From Mytilisepta virgata (Eukaryota > Mollusca > Bivalvia > Mytilida > Mytilidae), in the NCBI GenBank assembly GCA_028015205.1, contig CM051521.1, positions 108,786,513 to 108,850,512 on the forward strand: DNA of 64,000 nucleotides, given 5' to 3'. Position numbers and translations under genes: made by a program. The stretch's first letter is position 1, and every line of letters begins with the position of its first letter. This document shows positions 1 to 11,000 of the stretch, piece after piece. Under the pieces are notes generated by a model. The model was not told where the DNA came from. It made no database searches and worked only from the letters and a program-made list of their open reading frames with translations.

Positions 1-944
1 ATAAATAAATAAGACCGCATGTTTATTCTATATCCTTATATTTTTTATATCTTCATTAATGGGAAAAAAACAATCATAAATTCTTGTACTATTGAATATG
101 AATGCAAGTTGAACAGGTTATAAGCAGTTTTAAAAGATAACTAAACAGAACTATTGGCTTTGACACCCACTCAAGATTCAATCTCATTTAAATAATCTAA
201 TAACACCATATTTCTAACATTAGTAAGTATAAATATATTATCCATACCTAAATATGTGTAAATCCATTCAACAGGGTGTACCGGATTAACGTAATATGAC
301 TAAACCTTATTCTAGTACATATTTGACACTTGTATCAATATGCTTCAAAGCGTAATTTGAATCCATCAGATGTTCCTGAATCTCGTCGGATATTTTATAC
401 ATTTATGTACAAATTGATATGAAGCTGAAGGAAGTTAGGGATTATTCACTTGTTCTACAGGTATCATTTTTTATCATTTTTTCCTATTATTTTCAAATCA
501 TATGAAAAGGACCTTAAAATAAAACTAACAATATCTGGACATAAATTACTAACTAGTATGCTTCAAAAAAAGGAAAAGGGCCACTTTTCCTTACATTTAT
601 TTCACACGTAACCATCAATTTTCCAATCTTAAATATTTTTGTTAAATATTTACCTACTTTTTATCTTAACCGATTATATGCAATAAATTTTTATGTTAAC
701 AAAGAATTTTTTTTTTTATGATGAATCATTTTAAAACAAATCAGTTTCCGATCCCCAAAGGTCGTGGATATGGAGGCGACTTTATCAACTGGAAAGCATG
801 TTGTGCCACTTTTGGAATATTGCCCATAAGGACACTCAAAACCAAAATCATTATATGGTCATCTGAAATGAGATACATAAACTCACAGAAAATATATTCG
901 TTTTGGTTCTGAGTAACCTTCACGTTGAAAAACTCTTATAGACT
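1..944. other. AT-rich non-coding DNA, no gene seen
   Basis: I see no splice-bounded coding exon here. The 60-64 codon open frames around 718-923 overlap on both strands and show no protein-like composition. The segment ends with one arm (899-914) of a perfect 16-bp inverted repeat whose partner is at 1186-1201, so its right edge belongs to the foldback described next. Confidence 0.55.
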
Positions 945-1630
945 AAAATACATTAAAAGAAACCATTTTCCCCTGCATTAATTTCACTTCTATGGCCATT
1001 TTCAAGAAGTTGCCTAAGACCTTTCAAAATCTTTGGAGGCATAACTTGGTAGTCTCTAAAGATTTGTTAATAATAACAAGTAAATTATTAAAAAATTTCT
1101 ACATACCTGAATATCGCTTTGGGAGACATTTTAACACCAATTTGCCAAATTAACGTCTTTAAGACAGTTTTTCCATGTGAAGAAAACTCAGAACCAAAAC
1201 GATTTTTTTACTTTAAGTTAGATTATGTATTTCCTTTCATACGACAATAGAATGGTTTTGTTTCTGAATTTCCTTCTTGGCAATATTACAAAAAGTAATG
1301 CGAATTGAACCAAATCAACTATTTACCGGTAGAAAAATTGAACTTATTAATGATTAAGCATAAAATATTTGTTTGCTAACATAAAAATGCTTTGCATACA
1401 ATTGTTTACGATAAAAAGTAGGTAAGAGTATACTGGGAACGTGGTCCTACTCCTTTGGCAAATTTGTGTTAAAACGGTCTCCAATTTGCGATATTCATTT
1501 TAGTAAATTGTTTGTTTGTTATCATCAGCAATCCCCTATGGGATTTTGAAGACATCAGGCGACTTTTTTTAAATTTGCCCCTATAAGTGAAATAAATGGG
1601 AAAATGTCTTTAATGGATGTGATTTTATAT
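945..1630. repeat. Large imperfect foldback (inverted repeat)
   Basis: The text at about 949-1155, read forward, matches the reverse complement of about 1455-1625. Shared blocks in the same order include ATTTTCCC, ATTTCACTT, CTTCAAAATC-like, TGAATATCGC, GGAGAC and TTTTAACAC/AATTTGCCAAA. Identity looks moderate with small indels. A second, perfect 16-bp inverted pair (899-914 with 1186-1201) is nested across the left arm. No coding capacity is seen. A decayed foldback or MITE-like element is the simplest reading. Confidence 0.6.
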
Positions 1631-2089
1631 ATTCTCTATTTATTCAAAGGTTTACAGTGGTTTCTGATTAGTAAATACACAGAAATTAATTCACTTCATA
1701 CAATACGTAAATATGGATAAAACATCCCGTTTTTTAATAAATGATATTTGTACGTGTTACTGGTTAATGAAGGTGTCATGAAAATTGGTATCATTTTTAT
1801 GTTGATCATATGTAATGTTGTCGGAAGTCGTATTGGACCTCGATCAGCTGTATCTACCTGATAACTCTATAGCATGTAGATTTATATAGGGAAATAAAGC
1901 CGTTGATATTTTTACTACAAAATATCATGTACGCTACGTTACATAGAACATTCGTTGGAATCGGTTGCCCATACAGCGATTACATTACAGGCTTGTCCGA
2001 AATCAAATGTCGCATAAATTTATAAGGATATGTTGGTTCAAAGGTAGGATGAAATATTTCCATATCAGCTGAATGGTGTTTGTTTTCAG

Positions 2090-2164
2090 AACTTGGATCC
2101 AACGATAATTACTGGCGATGACAAGACAAAAGATAGTGGAAATGTTGGATCTTTGTCAGCCAGG
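2090..2164 (+). CDS. Candidate 75-nt upstream coding exon (phase 0-0)
   Basis: A pyrimidine-rich tract ending TTTTCAG precedes 2090, and a strong donor GTAAGT starts at 2165. Between them are exactly 25 open codons in phase 0, encoding a hydrophilic Asp/Lys/Ser-rich peptide (NLDPTIITGDD...GSLSAR). The next good coding exon downstream on this strand (11001) also starts in phase 0, so the two could be joined without a frame change. There is no ATG in the exon, so a first exon would lie further left, possibly outside the window. The link across about 8.8 kb of intron is inference. It could be a chance exon-like string. Confidence 0.4.
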
Positions 2165-2980
2165 GTAAGTCCATATCGTTTACAATTAGTCTGTTTCCTT
2201 TAGTTCATTGTAGATAAATAGATGCTGACTAGAACCTGTATTGGTAATCTGGTTTTAAGTCTGTATCAGTCAGTCTCAAGTTAGCTTCAAGCGGGGCTTC
2301 AAGTAAACGCACTTGTTCTGTCCAATGACCATTCCGTTATCATTTTTATTTCAACTGGCACTAAACAAAATACAACTTGTGTGATGTGCCGAGTCATTGG
2401 ACAAGTTTTGAAAAGTACAAGCATGAATCTTTACCGTCAATTTCAGTTTCAAATGACTCAGTGGATTACGGACGATGACAGACGGGTTCCTTGTGCAGTT
2501 CCGGTTGGTGCACCTGTGGTGTAATTATAAAGTTTTATTATTTGCTTGTGCAATATTCACATTTTGAAACTCATCTTAAAATCAGTTGATGATAAATACC
2601 AACTACAAAACATTTGCTTGTGCAAATAGCAATTAAAACTTTCCTTTATATATTCACATTGGAATCAAAATATTAAGAGCTCAGTGATAGTTTAGTCTAC
2701 TAGTATTGCAAAATTTACTACCGGTAATTGCCGTCTGTGAGTTTTAATAATATATGAAAATGAAAACTTTAATTTTATTGATAACTGTGTCATCCATTTA
2801 AGCTGAAATTTCCGTAATAAGTATCCATATCAATAGGCAGTATTCAGGTATTACTATTTTAGTAATTTTTCGTTTGGTTGATAAATAATTCAAATATTTT
2901 GTTCGTATTACACAACTGAGTATTATGTGGTTAATACACGTGGGTTAATAGTTTTTGTTTCTATAGGTATACTCGGTCAT

Positions 2981-3317
2981 CAGGGGCGGGTACAGGTGAG
3001 GGCGTAATGGGCGTACGCCCCTTTTAAAAAAACAAAACAAAAAAAAACTATCGTAATCTGCCTATATTGTATTGAATATGTCAATTTAATATACCATAGA
3101 CAATTAATGGAGAGAATTAGGCAAAAAAAAATATCAAACCCTGACACTTAAACTATAAAATATACATACTCCAAGTCAGGAACCGTTACATTAGTGCATT
3201 ACACAATTATTTTATGTTTTTTTAGCAAAAAAAAGGTCCAAAAATTTTTTCGTCTCGCTCCGCTCGGCCAAAGTTTTATTATATGCCCCCCTTTCAAATA
3301 TAATGGAAACGCCCCTG
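2981..3317. repeat. Short repeat with CAGGGGCG inverted ends
   Basis: The block begins CAGGGGCG and ends CGCCCCTG, so it has 8-bp terminal inverted repeats. Inside are A-rich strings and a short CG-rich patch (near 3250-3268) unlike the surrounding AT-rich DNA, as in many MITE or SINE-like repeats of invertebrate genomes. The 77-codon open frame within it (3194-3427) is a by-product. The family is not identified. Confidence 0.5.
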
Positions 3318-4204
3318 GCCATGTCGTTGTTTCAAGTCTTAGCATTTTGACTGGAATACGCCTTCTTATTATATTCAAACCTGAGTATTTTTTTTTAAAT
3401 ATTTCAAACCCACAACTTGATTTTTAGTTTGGAGGAAATATAAGGTATTCGGTGTGTTCTCTGTAAGGATACATTGTCTTCATTCTCCATATAAATCATT
3501 GCTATGTAAAGAATATTTACGATAACGAGACAAATCATTCATGTGAGATTCTATAAGATTATGAAAAATCTTGTTTAAGAAATCACATCAACTTAGAGGT
3601 CGTGTGGTCTGGTCTAGCCATAGTCCATGTAGTCCCACGTCCGCACTAGGACACAGGACTCCTGCTTGTGGGGATGGCTAAAGACATTGATCGGTATGTT
3701 TTGATTTTAAATATGACTAGACTTATTCTTAAATTTACACCCTCATACCCTCAGCTATTGGCCTCTGATTGTTTATGTAATTGAAATCTTTTTTTTCTAC
3801 TCGGATTTCTGGCCTTCAAAGTAATGACAGCTTATCTTAAATGTCGGTTTTTGAACATGTTCATAAAAGATGAATAATCAAGTCGTCATTTAAATGTTTT
3901 TTAAATTTAAGTATCAGATATGTTATGAACAACATTTTACAATTAGTGACGCCATTAGATAATTGTGTGGTCTGATTAAAATTGTATCATCTATAAAAAT
4001 CTACTCCGGTGTTTATCGTTGACAGCACCATAGATCGTAAATATATATTGTATATATTTATTGCATGGTTTACAAATACATCGTTAAAACATGTTGAACG
4101 ATTCTGTGATGTGGTATTTTACCTTTTCAGCTTGAATTAACGGTTTATTTTATCATTGTTAGGTTCTTTTGTAAACAATTTGCTAACCCCTAAAAGTTAA
4201 AACT
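3318..4204. other. Non-coding DNA, nothing recognised
   Basis: No exon, RNA gene or clear repeat is visible. Local AT-rich strings and short runs (for example near 4035-4060) are simple sequence. Confidence 0.5.
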
Positions 4205-4210
4205 ACATAT

Positions 4211-4274
4211 CGCACAAACCCGGGATCGAACCCTCAACCGTTGGTTCAGTATTCTACCACTCTACCAATTTAGC
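4211..4274 (-). repeat. tRNA-like SINE head or tRNA pseudogene, copy 1
   Basis: On the minus strand an A-box-like string TGGTAGAGTGG (complement of 4257-4267) is followed by a consensus B box GGTTCGATCCC (complement of 4222-4232), at tRNA-like spacing. The acceptor stem is not convincingly paired, so this is more likely a tRNA-derived SINE head than a working tRNA gene. Confidence 0.55.
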
Positions 4275-4439
4275 TTGATGGGTACTTTCTAACGAAGCTA
4301 TTCTATATTAATCATATGGAAGGTCCGTTATACTTCCGCCACCTCGAGTCATTGTCGGGACGATGACGACCTATTTCCAAATATCTCTGTGTGATAACTG
4401 TGTTTTTTAAGTAGGGACAAATGTACCAGTTTAGCATGA

Positions 4440-4520
4440 TTTTACCTCCAAAACTACCTACAGCACTATAACCGGGACCAGTAGTCTGCCGCTCTACCAA
4501 TCAAACTAATTAAAGGGGCC
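4440..4520 (-). repeat. tRNA-like SINE head, copy 2 (decayed)
   Basis: On the minus strand an A-box-like GATTGGTAGAGCGGCAGACT (complement of about 4483-4502) repeats the head seen about 240 bp to the left, but its B box is degraded. Matching flanking words (CTATATTAATCA ... CCGTTATAC near 4300-4335 and 4570-4600) show that the larger unit has been duplicated. Confidence 0.5.
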
Positions 4521-5375
4521 CTCCACTAGTGCAGCTAATGGAGGGTGCTTGGATATAAACCTGTTATATAAAATCTATATTAATCAAGGGAAGCCCGTTA
4601 TACATAATAAAGTTGGAACCCAGGCTTCACCTAATATTCACATGTCAGTTTTTCAATGGCTTTTAGATTTTGGTTAAAATAATTGTCTTTTTCTCAGTCG
4701 GCAATTTTAGAGTCATTTAGATAGTTCATGATATCACTGGTCTGTAAGTAAATGTATATTACTTTAGTACTGAACGTCTTAAATGAGTAATGAAATTGAT
4801 TCGTTTTAGTACTAAAGTTGATCTCTTCACACAAGGCCATTCTTAAGATAGATATTATATCACTCAATCTTTTCCTTTAAATAACATTAAATAAATAGGA
4901 TAATTCTCGGGTTGTAAATGTTAAATTTTCTTAAATGTTTGCGTGGAAAACGCATTCGGGACACTTAATATGGTTAAATCAATTTCACTAAAAAGACATC
5001 GAACTCGACCGCTGGAATTAAACTCCAGCAGTGCTTACGGAAGAATAATATTTTATCATTGATTGTGGATATTTTGTATAAAAAGCTATATCATGACACG
5101 TTAGTTACCGATACCTGGGAATTTAAAAAGTGTCAATATCATGTTGGATTCTTAATTAACTAGAATTGATTGTGGAATAAACCTTATGAAAATGAGTCTT
5201 AAGGTGAGAATATTTACTTTAATTTTCGAATTTCCGTAATTTTAACAGCCATTGTATTGCAAATTGTCATACCTCCCGAAACTCTTACAATGTTTATGAT
5301 GGGTTTATTTTGACTCTCGAAGTTGTTTTAATTGTCGCAACGTATATATATTTATGTGTGTGTGTCTCTTTTTGC

Positions 5376-5396
5376 ATCATATATATATATATATAT
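5376..5396. repeat. (AT)n microsatellite
   Basis: An uninterrupted run of alternating A and T. It is preceded by a short (GT)n run near 5357. No function is implied. Confidence 0.8.
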
Positions 5397-5789
5397 TTTA
5401 TAAATTCAGTTTAACATACATGCCCAATCAAATATTTGAAATGTGATACTTGTTATTTGATGTACATACATATACACCAAAAGAAAACAGACATGACAAA
5501 ACATAGATCAACAAATATATATAGTGTAATATATACTGTATTTATATAGTATCAACCAAATATCAAAATATAATTAGTAACATAAAAACTTGATAATTAT
5601 GGAAAAACATAGTGACCCAGTGAGGCTAAGCAGACACAGGCCTGGGGCGTATCCAGAGGGTCGACGAAAGGGGAGGGGGTGCACAATTTTGAATAATTAT
5701 ATGCCCTTGTTTTTTTTGGTTAATGAAGATTTACGAAAGGCGCGGATCCAGGATTCGACGTTAGGAGGGGGCGCTGGAATGTTGGGAAT

Positions 5790-5925
5790 GATTGATGCAA
5801 TTACAGTGCATATTATTTCATTCTCAAATATAGTGAAACCAAAGAAGGGGGAGGTTTACAATTTGAATGAAATAGAAGGAAACAGAAACGTCTTAACGAC
5901 TAATCTATGATACCCCCCCCATACA
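5790..5925 (+). repeat. Left arm of a spaced inverted repeat
   Basis: This arm matches the reverse complement of 8195-8315 over roughly 120 bp at high identity, including the shared words GTGCATATTATTTCATTCTC, AAATATAGTGA, CCAAAGAAGGGGG and GGAAACAGAAACGTC, and ends in a C run. The 106-codon open frame at 5590-5910 lies in this repeat and is not a gene. The same repeat probably extends left to about 5640, where similar 'GGCGCGGAT' text occurs. Confidence 0.7.
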
Positions 5926-6321
5926 GTCGAGGTCACCAAAAAAACGTACGTAAACTTACTTTCACCTTGTTGTATAACAAAATCAAATTTTAAGAAAGTG
6001 ACCATAACATGTTATCTATTGTAATGGTTGATTGACAACTACTTGTGAAAATGAACATGTATCTAACTTTTTACAAATCTGATAATAAAGATAAGAGTAA
6101 ATGAGATGGAAATGTATCACAGTGAAGAAAATAAAATTACTATTCATCAGTGCCCCTTGAAGATTTGATTGTTTAATTGAACCCTTCTTATATACAATGG
6201 GTTACTTATTGATTCATTGTTAGCCGAAACAAAAGATTATTAAAAGATGTCTATTTTTTTTTAAATTAATATATTTGAAATTCATTGGTAATTAAAAATA
6301 TCTGGATTATTAATTTTTTAA

Positions 6322-7436
6322 CTGGCCAGGTGAGCTTTTCACATTTCAATCTTCTTCTCTAAAACCCCATGGCGAATTGAAACCAATCTTGGTAGGGATG
6401 TCCATTGGATGGTCCTCTACAAAGTTTATGTTTTTGGTTCTGATTCCAAATTCCACATGGCTGCCAGGGCCATTTATGCACTCTGATTGGCTGAAAAAAT
6501 CTTCTCTAAAACTACAAAAGCAATTGAATAGTTATATTGCAGGAATGATCCTTACATGGTCCCCTACAAAATTTATGTTTTTTGTGCCGATCTGAAATCC
6601 AAGATGGCCGCCACTGTGTGGAGACATTTATCGTGGGCTCCTATGGAAAAGTAACATACAAACGTCCTCTTGTCAGAAACCGTTTGACAGATGGAAGTAA
6701 TACTGTGCCTGAATGATTAGATAATGGTCCTTAACAAGTGTATGTTTTTTCTGATCCAAAATTCCACATGGCTGCCAAGGCCATTTATGTACTCTGGTTT
6801 GCTGAAATTTCTTCTTCTCTGAAACTACAAAAGCAATTGAATTGTTACATGTTTATTGCAGGAATGATCCTTATATGTATGGTCCTTTACAAACTTTATG
6901 TTTTTCGTGCCGATCTGAAATCCAGGATGGCCCCCACCGCGGGACACATTTAACATGGGATCCTATGGGAATACATACAAACAGATTCTTGTCAGAAACC
7001 GTTTGACAGATGGAAGTAATATTATGCCTTAATGCTTAACACAATGTATGTTGTCGGTGCCGATCCGAAATTCAACATGGCTGCTAGGGTCAATTGTGCA
7101 CTCTAATTTGCTGAAATTTAAAAAATCTTCTTCAGCAATTGCTACATTGCAGGAATGATCTTTACATGGTCCTCTACCAAGTTTATGTTTTTCATGTTAA
7201 TATGAAATCCAAGAGCGCTGACACTGTGGGACACATTTAACATGGGATCTATGGGAAATACATACAAACAGCTTCTTCTCACAAAACATTTCACACATTT
7301 AAACACACTCCTATACATATAATACTAAAAATGAAACACATGATGGCCATTACCATCTGATTAGAAATTTCACATTTTTCTGTTTACTGCCTATATAAAT
7401 CAGATGAGCGATACAGGCTCTTGAGAGCATCTGGTT
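6322..7436 (+). mobile_element. Helitron-like tandem-unit element (copy A)
   Basis: It begins near GGCCAGGTGAGC and ends with GAGCGATACAGGCTCTTGAG and a CTGG end followed by T-rich DNA. This 3' signature (short hairpin then CTRR) recurs at 30.3, 39.0 and 47.7 kb. Inside are three diverged copies of a unit about 310 bp long, marked by 'CACATGGCTGCCA' at about 6455, 6765 and 7075. There is no replicase, so it is non-autonomous. Open frames at 6377-6953 are shadows of the units. Confidence 0.6.
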
Positions 7437-8164
7437 TTATTTTAAGTTTGTTGTTAATGCAAATGGACATGTACAATATTTAAAAACATCTTTACTACCA
7501 TGATTCCTTTTTCATTTAATTTTGTTTAAATTGTTCCGACATATGAGAAGTACATCAACGTTTTTTTTCTGTTAATGTTTATATCAATGAGACTTCTAAA
7601 ATATAAATTAAATTTAAAACCTTGAATTTAATAAATTTTGATTTATTTTATTTAAAACTTGAAGAATTTTAATAAATGTCATAAAATTTCTTCTCTCAGT
7701 TGATCGTTTTTAGAACCTCAGTGGCCGTGTAAAAAAACAAGTGTTTGAGATCCATTTTGAATGACATTTTTGACGGAACATAATTATTAATTATTGACAA
7801 TCTAACGGATTACTTAATTTGGGCCCCCTTAACAAATGGGTCATGGTACGAACATTTCTTACATCCACAGAGAGACGATGACAGAACAAACTAAATATCC
7901 AGATATTAAGTTCTACAACCTGACAACAGCAGTCAAAATATAATATATAGTTGGTTTCAATTTTTCGGCAGATACATTAGCTTCTGAGTTTAACACATGG
8001 TCGGAATTTGGGTACTGTGTCGTTAAGTTATCAAGTTATCAAATCTTATTTTTGTAACCAACAAGAAGCCCCCCCCCCAATCAATGAAAGTCGTACGGGC
8101 GCGGATTCTTACGGGGCCGCACCCCCTAAAAAATGCCACGCTTCTGACAATCCATATGAATTTT

Positions 8165-8198
8165 TAGATACAAATCAATCAAAAATGGGGGGGGGGGG
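8165..8198. repeat. Poly-G tract
   Basis: A short AT-rich stretch ends in a run of about ten G, immediately before the right arm of the inverted repeat. Comparable G runs of ten or more occur at several other places in the window. Confidence 0.7.
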
Positions 8199-8315
8199 GT
8201 CATAGATTGGCCGTTGAGACGTTTCTGTTTCCTTCTATTTCATTTATATGGTAAACCCCCCCCCCTTCTTTGGTGTCACTATATTTGAGAATGAAATAAT
8301 ATGCACTGGAATTGA
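8195..8315 (-). repeat. Right arm of the spaced inverted repeat
   Basis: Reverse complement of 5790-5925 with few differences. The arms are separated by about 2.27 kb containing Helitron-like copy A. Upstream text (8045-8130) with a C run and 'GGCGCGGATTCTTACG' resembles the left side of the other arm. Two opposed insertions of one repeat family is the simplest explanation. Confidence 0.7.
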
Positions 8316-11000
8316 AAGTGGCATTCAGTTAAACGAACAAGTGCAAGACAAAGGAAAATATCACTGAAAACTCTTTTTTCACGAGACATTACAACCCGAG
8401 TGCTTTGGAATGATAAGCGACTCGCGAAAATTTGCAGTACATTGTAATATAGATTCCCAATTTGAAGAAAGCTACATATTGGGTTACATGGTTATGAGTA
8501 TTTTTACATACTAATAGTTACCAAATACCATATACCAAAATTTAAATATATTTTGGCGCATTTTTCCCAGTTATATCAACTTGCGAGGCGAACAACTGAT
8601 ACTGATGGTCTTTGATTATAACTTCCCGTATCATCCCTAGCAACCATTATTATCAGCTTCAGTAAAGAATCAAATCCAGTAAAAATCATTAAAATCTTGA
8701 CAACACAGTAAGCGATACTAGTTCGTTTGATCAATTAATTAAAGGCATAATTAGTATAACTCAAAAGCTTGGTGCATATTTTTATTATTTACTGTTTGGT
8801 GACGAACGGCGAACGGAGGGGCGCACGAGCTAGCGACGGCGCCAAACATGGATGGGGGGAAATACTTTCTGCTGTCAGTCACACAGGTTCTTATTTATAT
8901 AGTTTTTTCATATATATATATATGATGGGACGGACAATTGAAAACTAAGATCTCCCTAATATAGTGCTATTTGGTTGGCTATTTGTCTGTGGTTATTATG
9001 GCATTTAATTGGGTCATTGTATTGAGCTTAACCTTAAAGACGTACTCTCAATCTGAATCAAACTGGTATAAAATAGCCCACACCTTACAACAAGAAAAAG
9101 TGTCGACATAGGCATAGAATATAGTTAGTGCCCGAATTATGAATTACTTTTATTCTGTATATAAAACTTGATGGATGTCACAAGAAAAAATTCGGAAACT
9201 TGTACGGGGGAATATTGAGCATTTCTATATAAAATGATAAAAAGTCTCATCTACGTATTCTACATAAAATATTAATTCAAATTGTAAAAATGAATAATGA
9301 TTTAAGTTTTTGAAACCAAAGAAAATCAATAATCATTGAACGTGAAATAACGACAATATAAACTAAAATGAAGTGTGCTTGAATTTAAGTGAAAATAATT
9401 ATCGAGAGTCTGTTGCCAATTTAAATTGAATTCAATTGTTAAAATCTTTCATTCAAATAAACACGTACACGTTGCTATAGCCATTAATAATATGAATGTG
9501 ATTACGGATATAAAATATTTACTTATATAATTTGATAAGGCCGTATTAACATTATGACTTCTGAATTCCTGATTTGACGAGGACAAGTCTATGACAACTT
9601 TGACTTGTAGAGTATCCTTAAATTTGTATGAAGTTTAAAGTCGTATACTCAGCATGAAAACCATTCAATTTAATGAACTACGTTGAGTGTTCTGATTTAC
9701 ATACTAAATCTTTTTCTGTGGTTCTCAAAACATTATGTACTGCAAACATTAATTCACATGTTTATATATTCATATCAGAATTTAGTTGGACGAAAATTGT
9801 TAAACTGATTGAATTATGTATGAGACTTCAATCGATCTCAGATCTATATGTTTAAGGTTTTAATTATCTTTAAGTTTTGACAAAGAGCGTTTGAGGAAAC
9901 CTTTGACAAATGAGTGTTTTGTTGAACCTGATAACTTTTTATTTGAAAAGTCTTCCCTTGCATTTGTTTATCAGGTAGTGTTATGAAGAACCTTTTCACA
10001 AATGACTGTTCTCGGGAACCTGTTGATTAAAAGTGTGTTCTAAGGAACTTGGTATGCACAGCAGCTCACCATAGAAGGCAACAAGACGATCACTCTAGAT
10101 GTTCCTAGACTTTATTTATTTGTATTTATTAAAGAGACAGTCTTCATCGCCGACGCTTCCTATATCTCCATTCTTTTAGCTCCGAGTTTATAAAGATGGA
10201 AATCACGGGTGACCAGAGGGACATGAAATAGACCCAAGCACCACCTTAGTTTTTTAACCTTTAATCTCATATTCCTACTATAAAATACCCTAGGAGATAA
10301 GAAATGACATTATAAACTGTTGTATTAAAATTAATGGCTATATGAACGGTGGTATATTAAGGTGTGTGTTTGTTTTAAATGTTTTACTTTGAAAACTCTA
10401 ATCTTTGAAATATTTCGATTTTAAACTGAACATTTTCTACTGTTTATTTAACTTATCTTTTTAATCAGGTTATGATAAAATTTCTAATGAAAATTACAAA
10501 TAATTTTGTTAAACCATAGTCACTAAACAGTATAGCTACAGATAATACAGTCCAACAGAAGACACGATTTCATACTTATAACATACAAATATTTTGATGT
10601 AGCCCTACAATAGAGTAGGTTAAGTAACTTTAGGCATCCTAAAATCATTTGGAAGGTCTTTTCAACGAAAAAAATATATTTAATGTTTATATATATATAT
10701 ATATTTATTTATATGTAAATGGTGTTACAATTGGATGTGTTCCTGATTTTTTAGTTGCGAGTAACTTCGGTGTATATTTGATTTTTATATGTTCTTTTAA
10801 ACCCAATTTAATTGTACTAAAAGTATTTTTATGTTTAATATTTGTCAGTCATGCGGGGAAATTTCTTAATAATAGTATACCATATTTAATTTAAAAGTAG
10901 ATTTTATTTTAATAGCCTATACTTTATATTACTGTTTTTGTCCTCTGAATTTTTCTCGAGTAGTATGATAGCACATGATGAATTTTTATTTTATTTTCAG
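8316..11000. other. Probable intron or intergenic DNA with simple repeats
   Basis: No convincing exon is seen. The only non-AT-rich spot is a CG-rich islet at about 8795-8856, bounded by GTTTGG/CCAAAC. Short (AT)n runs occur near 8912 and 10688. If the exon at 2090-2164 belongs to the death-domain gene, this is intronic. Otherwise it is that gene's 5' flank. Confidence 0.5.

Noticed and set aside
5590..5910. 106-codon frame with Gly/Arg-rich start
   Set aside because: It is inside a repeat arm whose reverse-complement copy at 8.2 kb does not keep the frame.
10938..11000. Upstream in-frame extension of the coiled-coil exon
   Set aside because: The text before 11001 is a pyrimidine-rich tract ending TTTTCAG, a good splice acceptor, so the apparent N-terminal 21 residues are intron.
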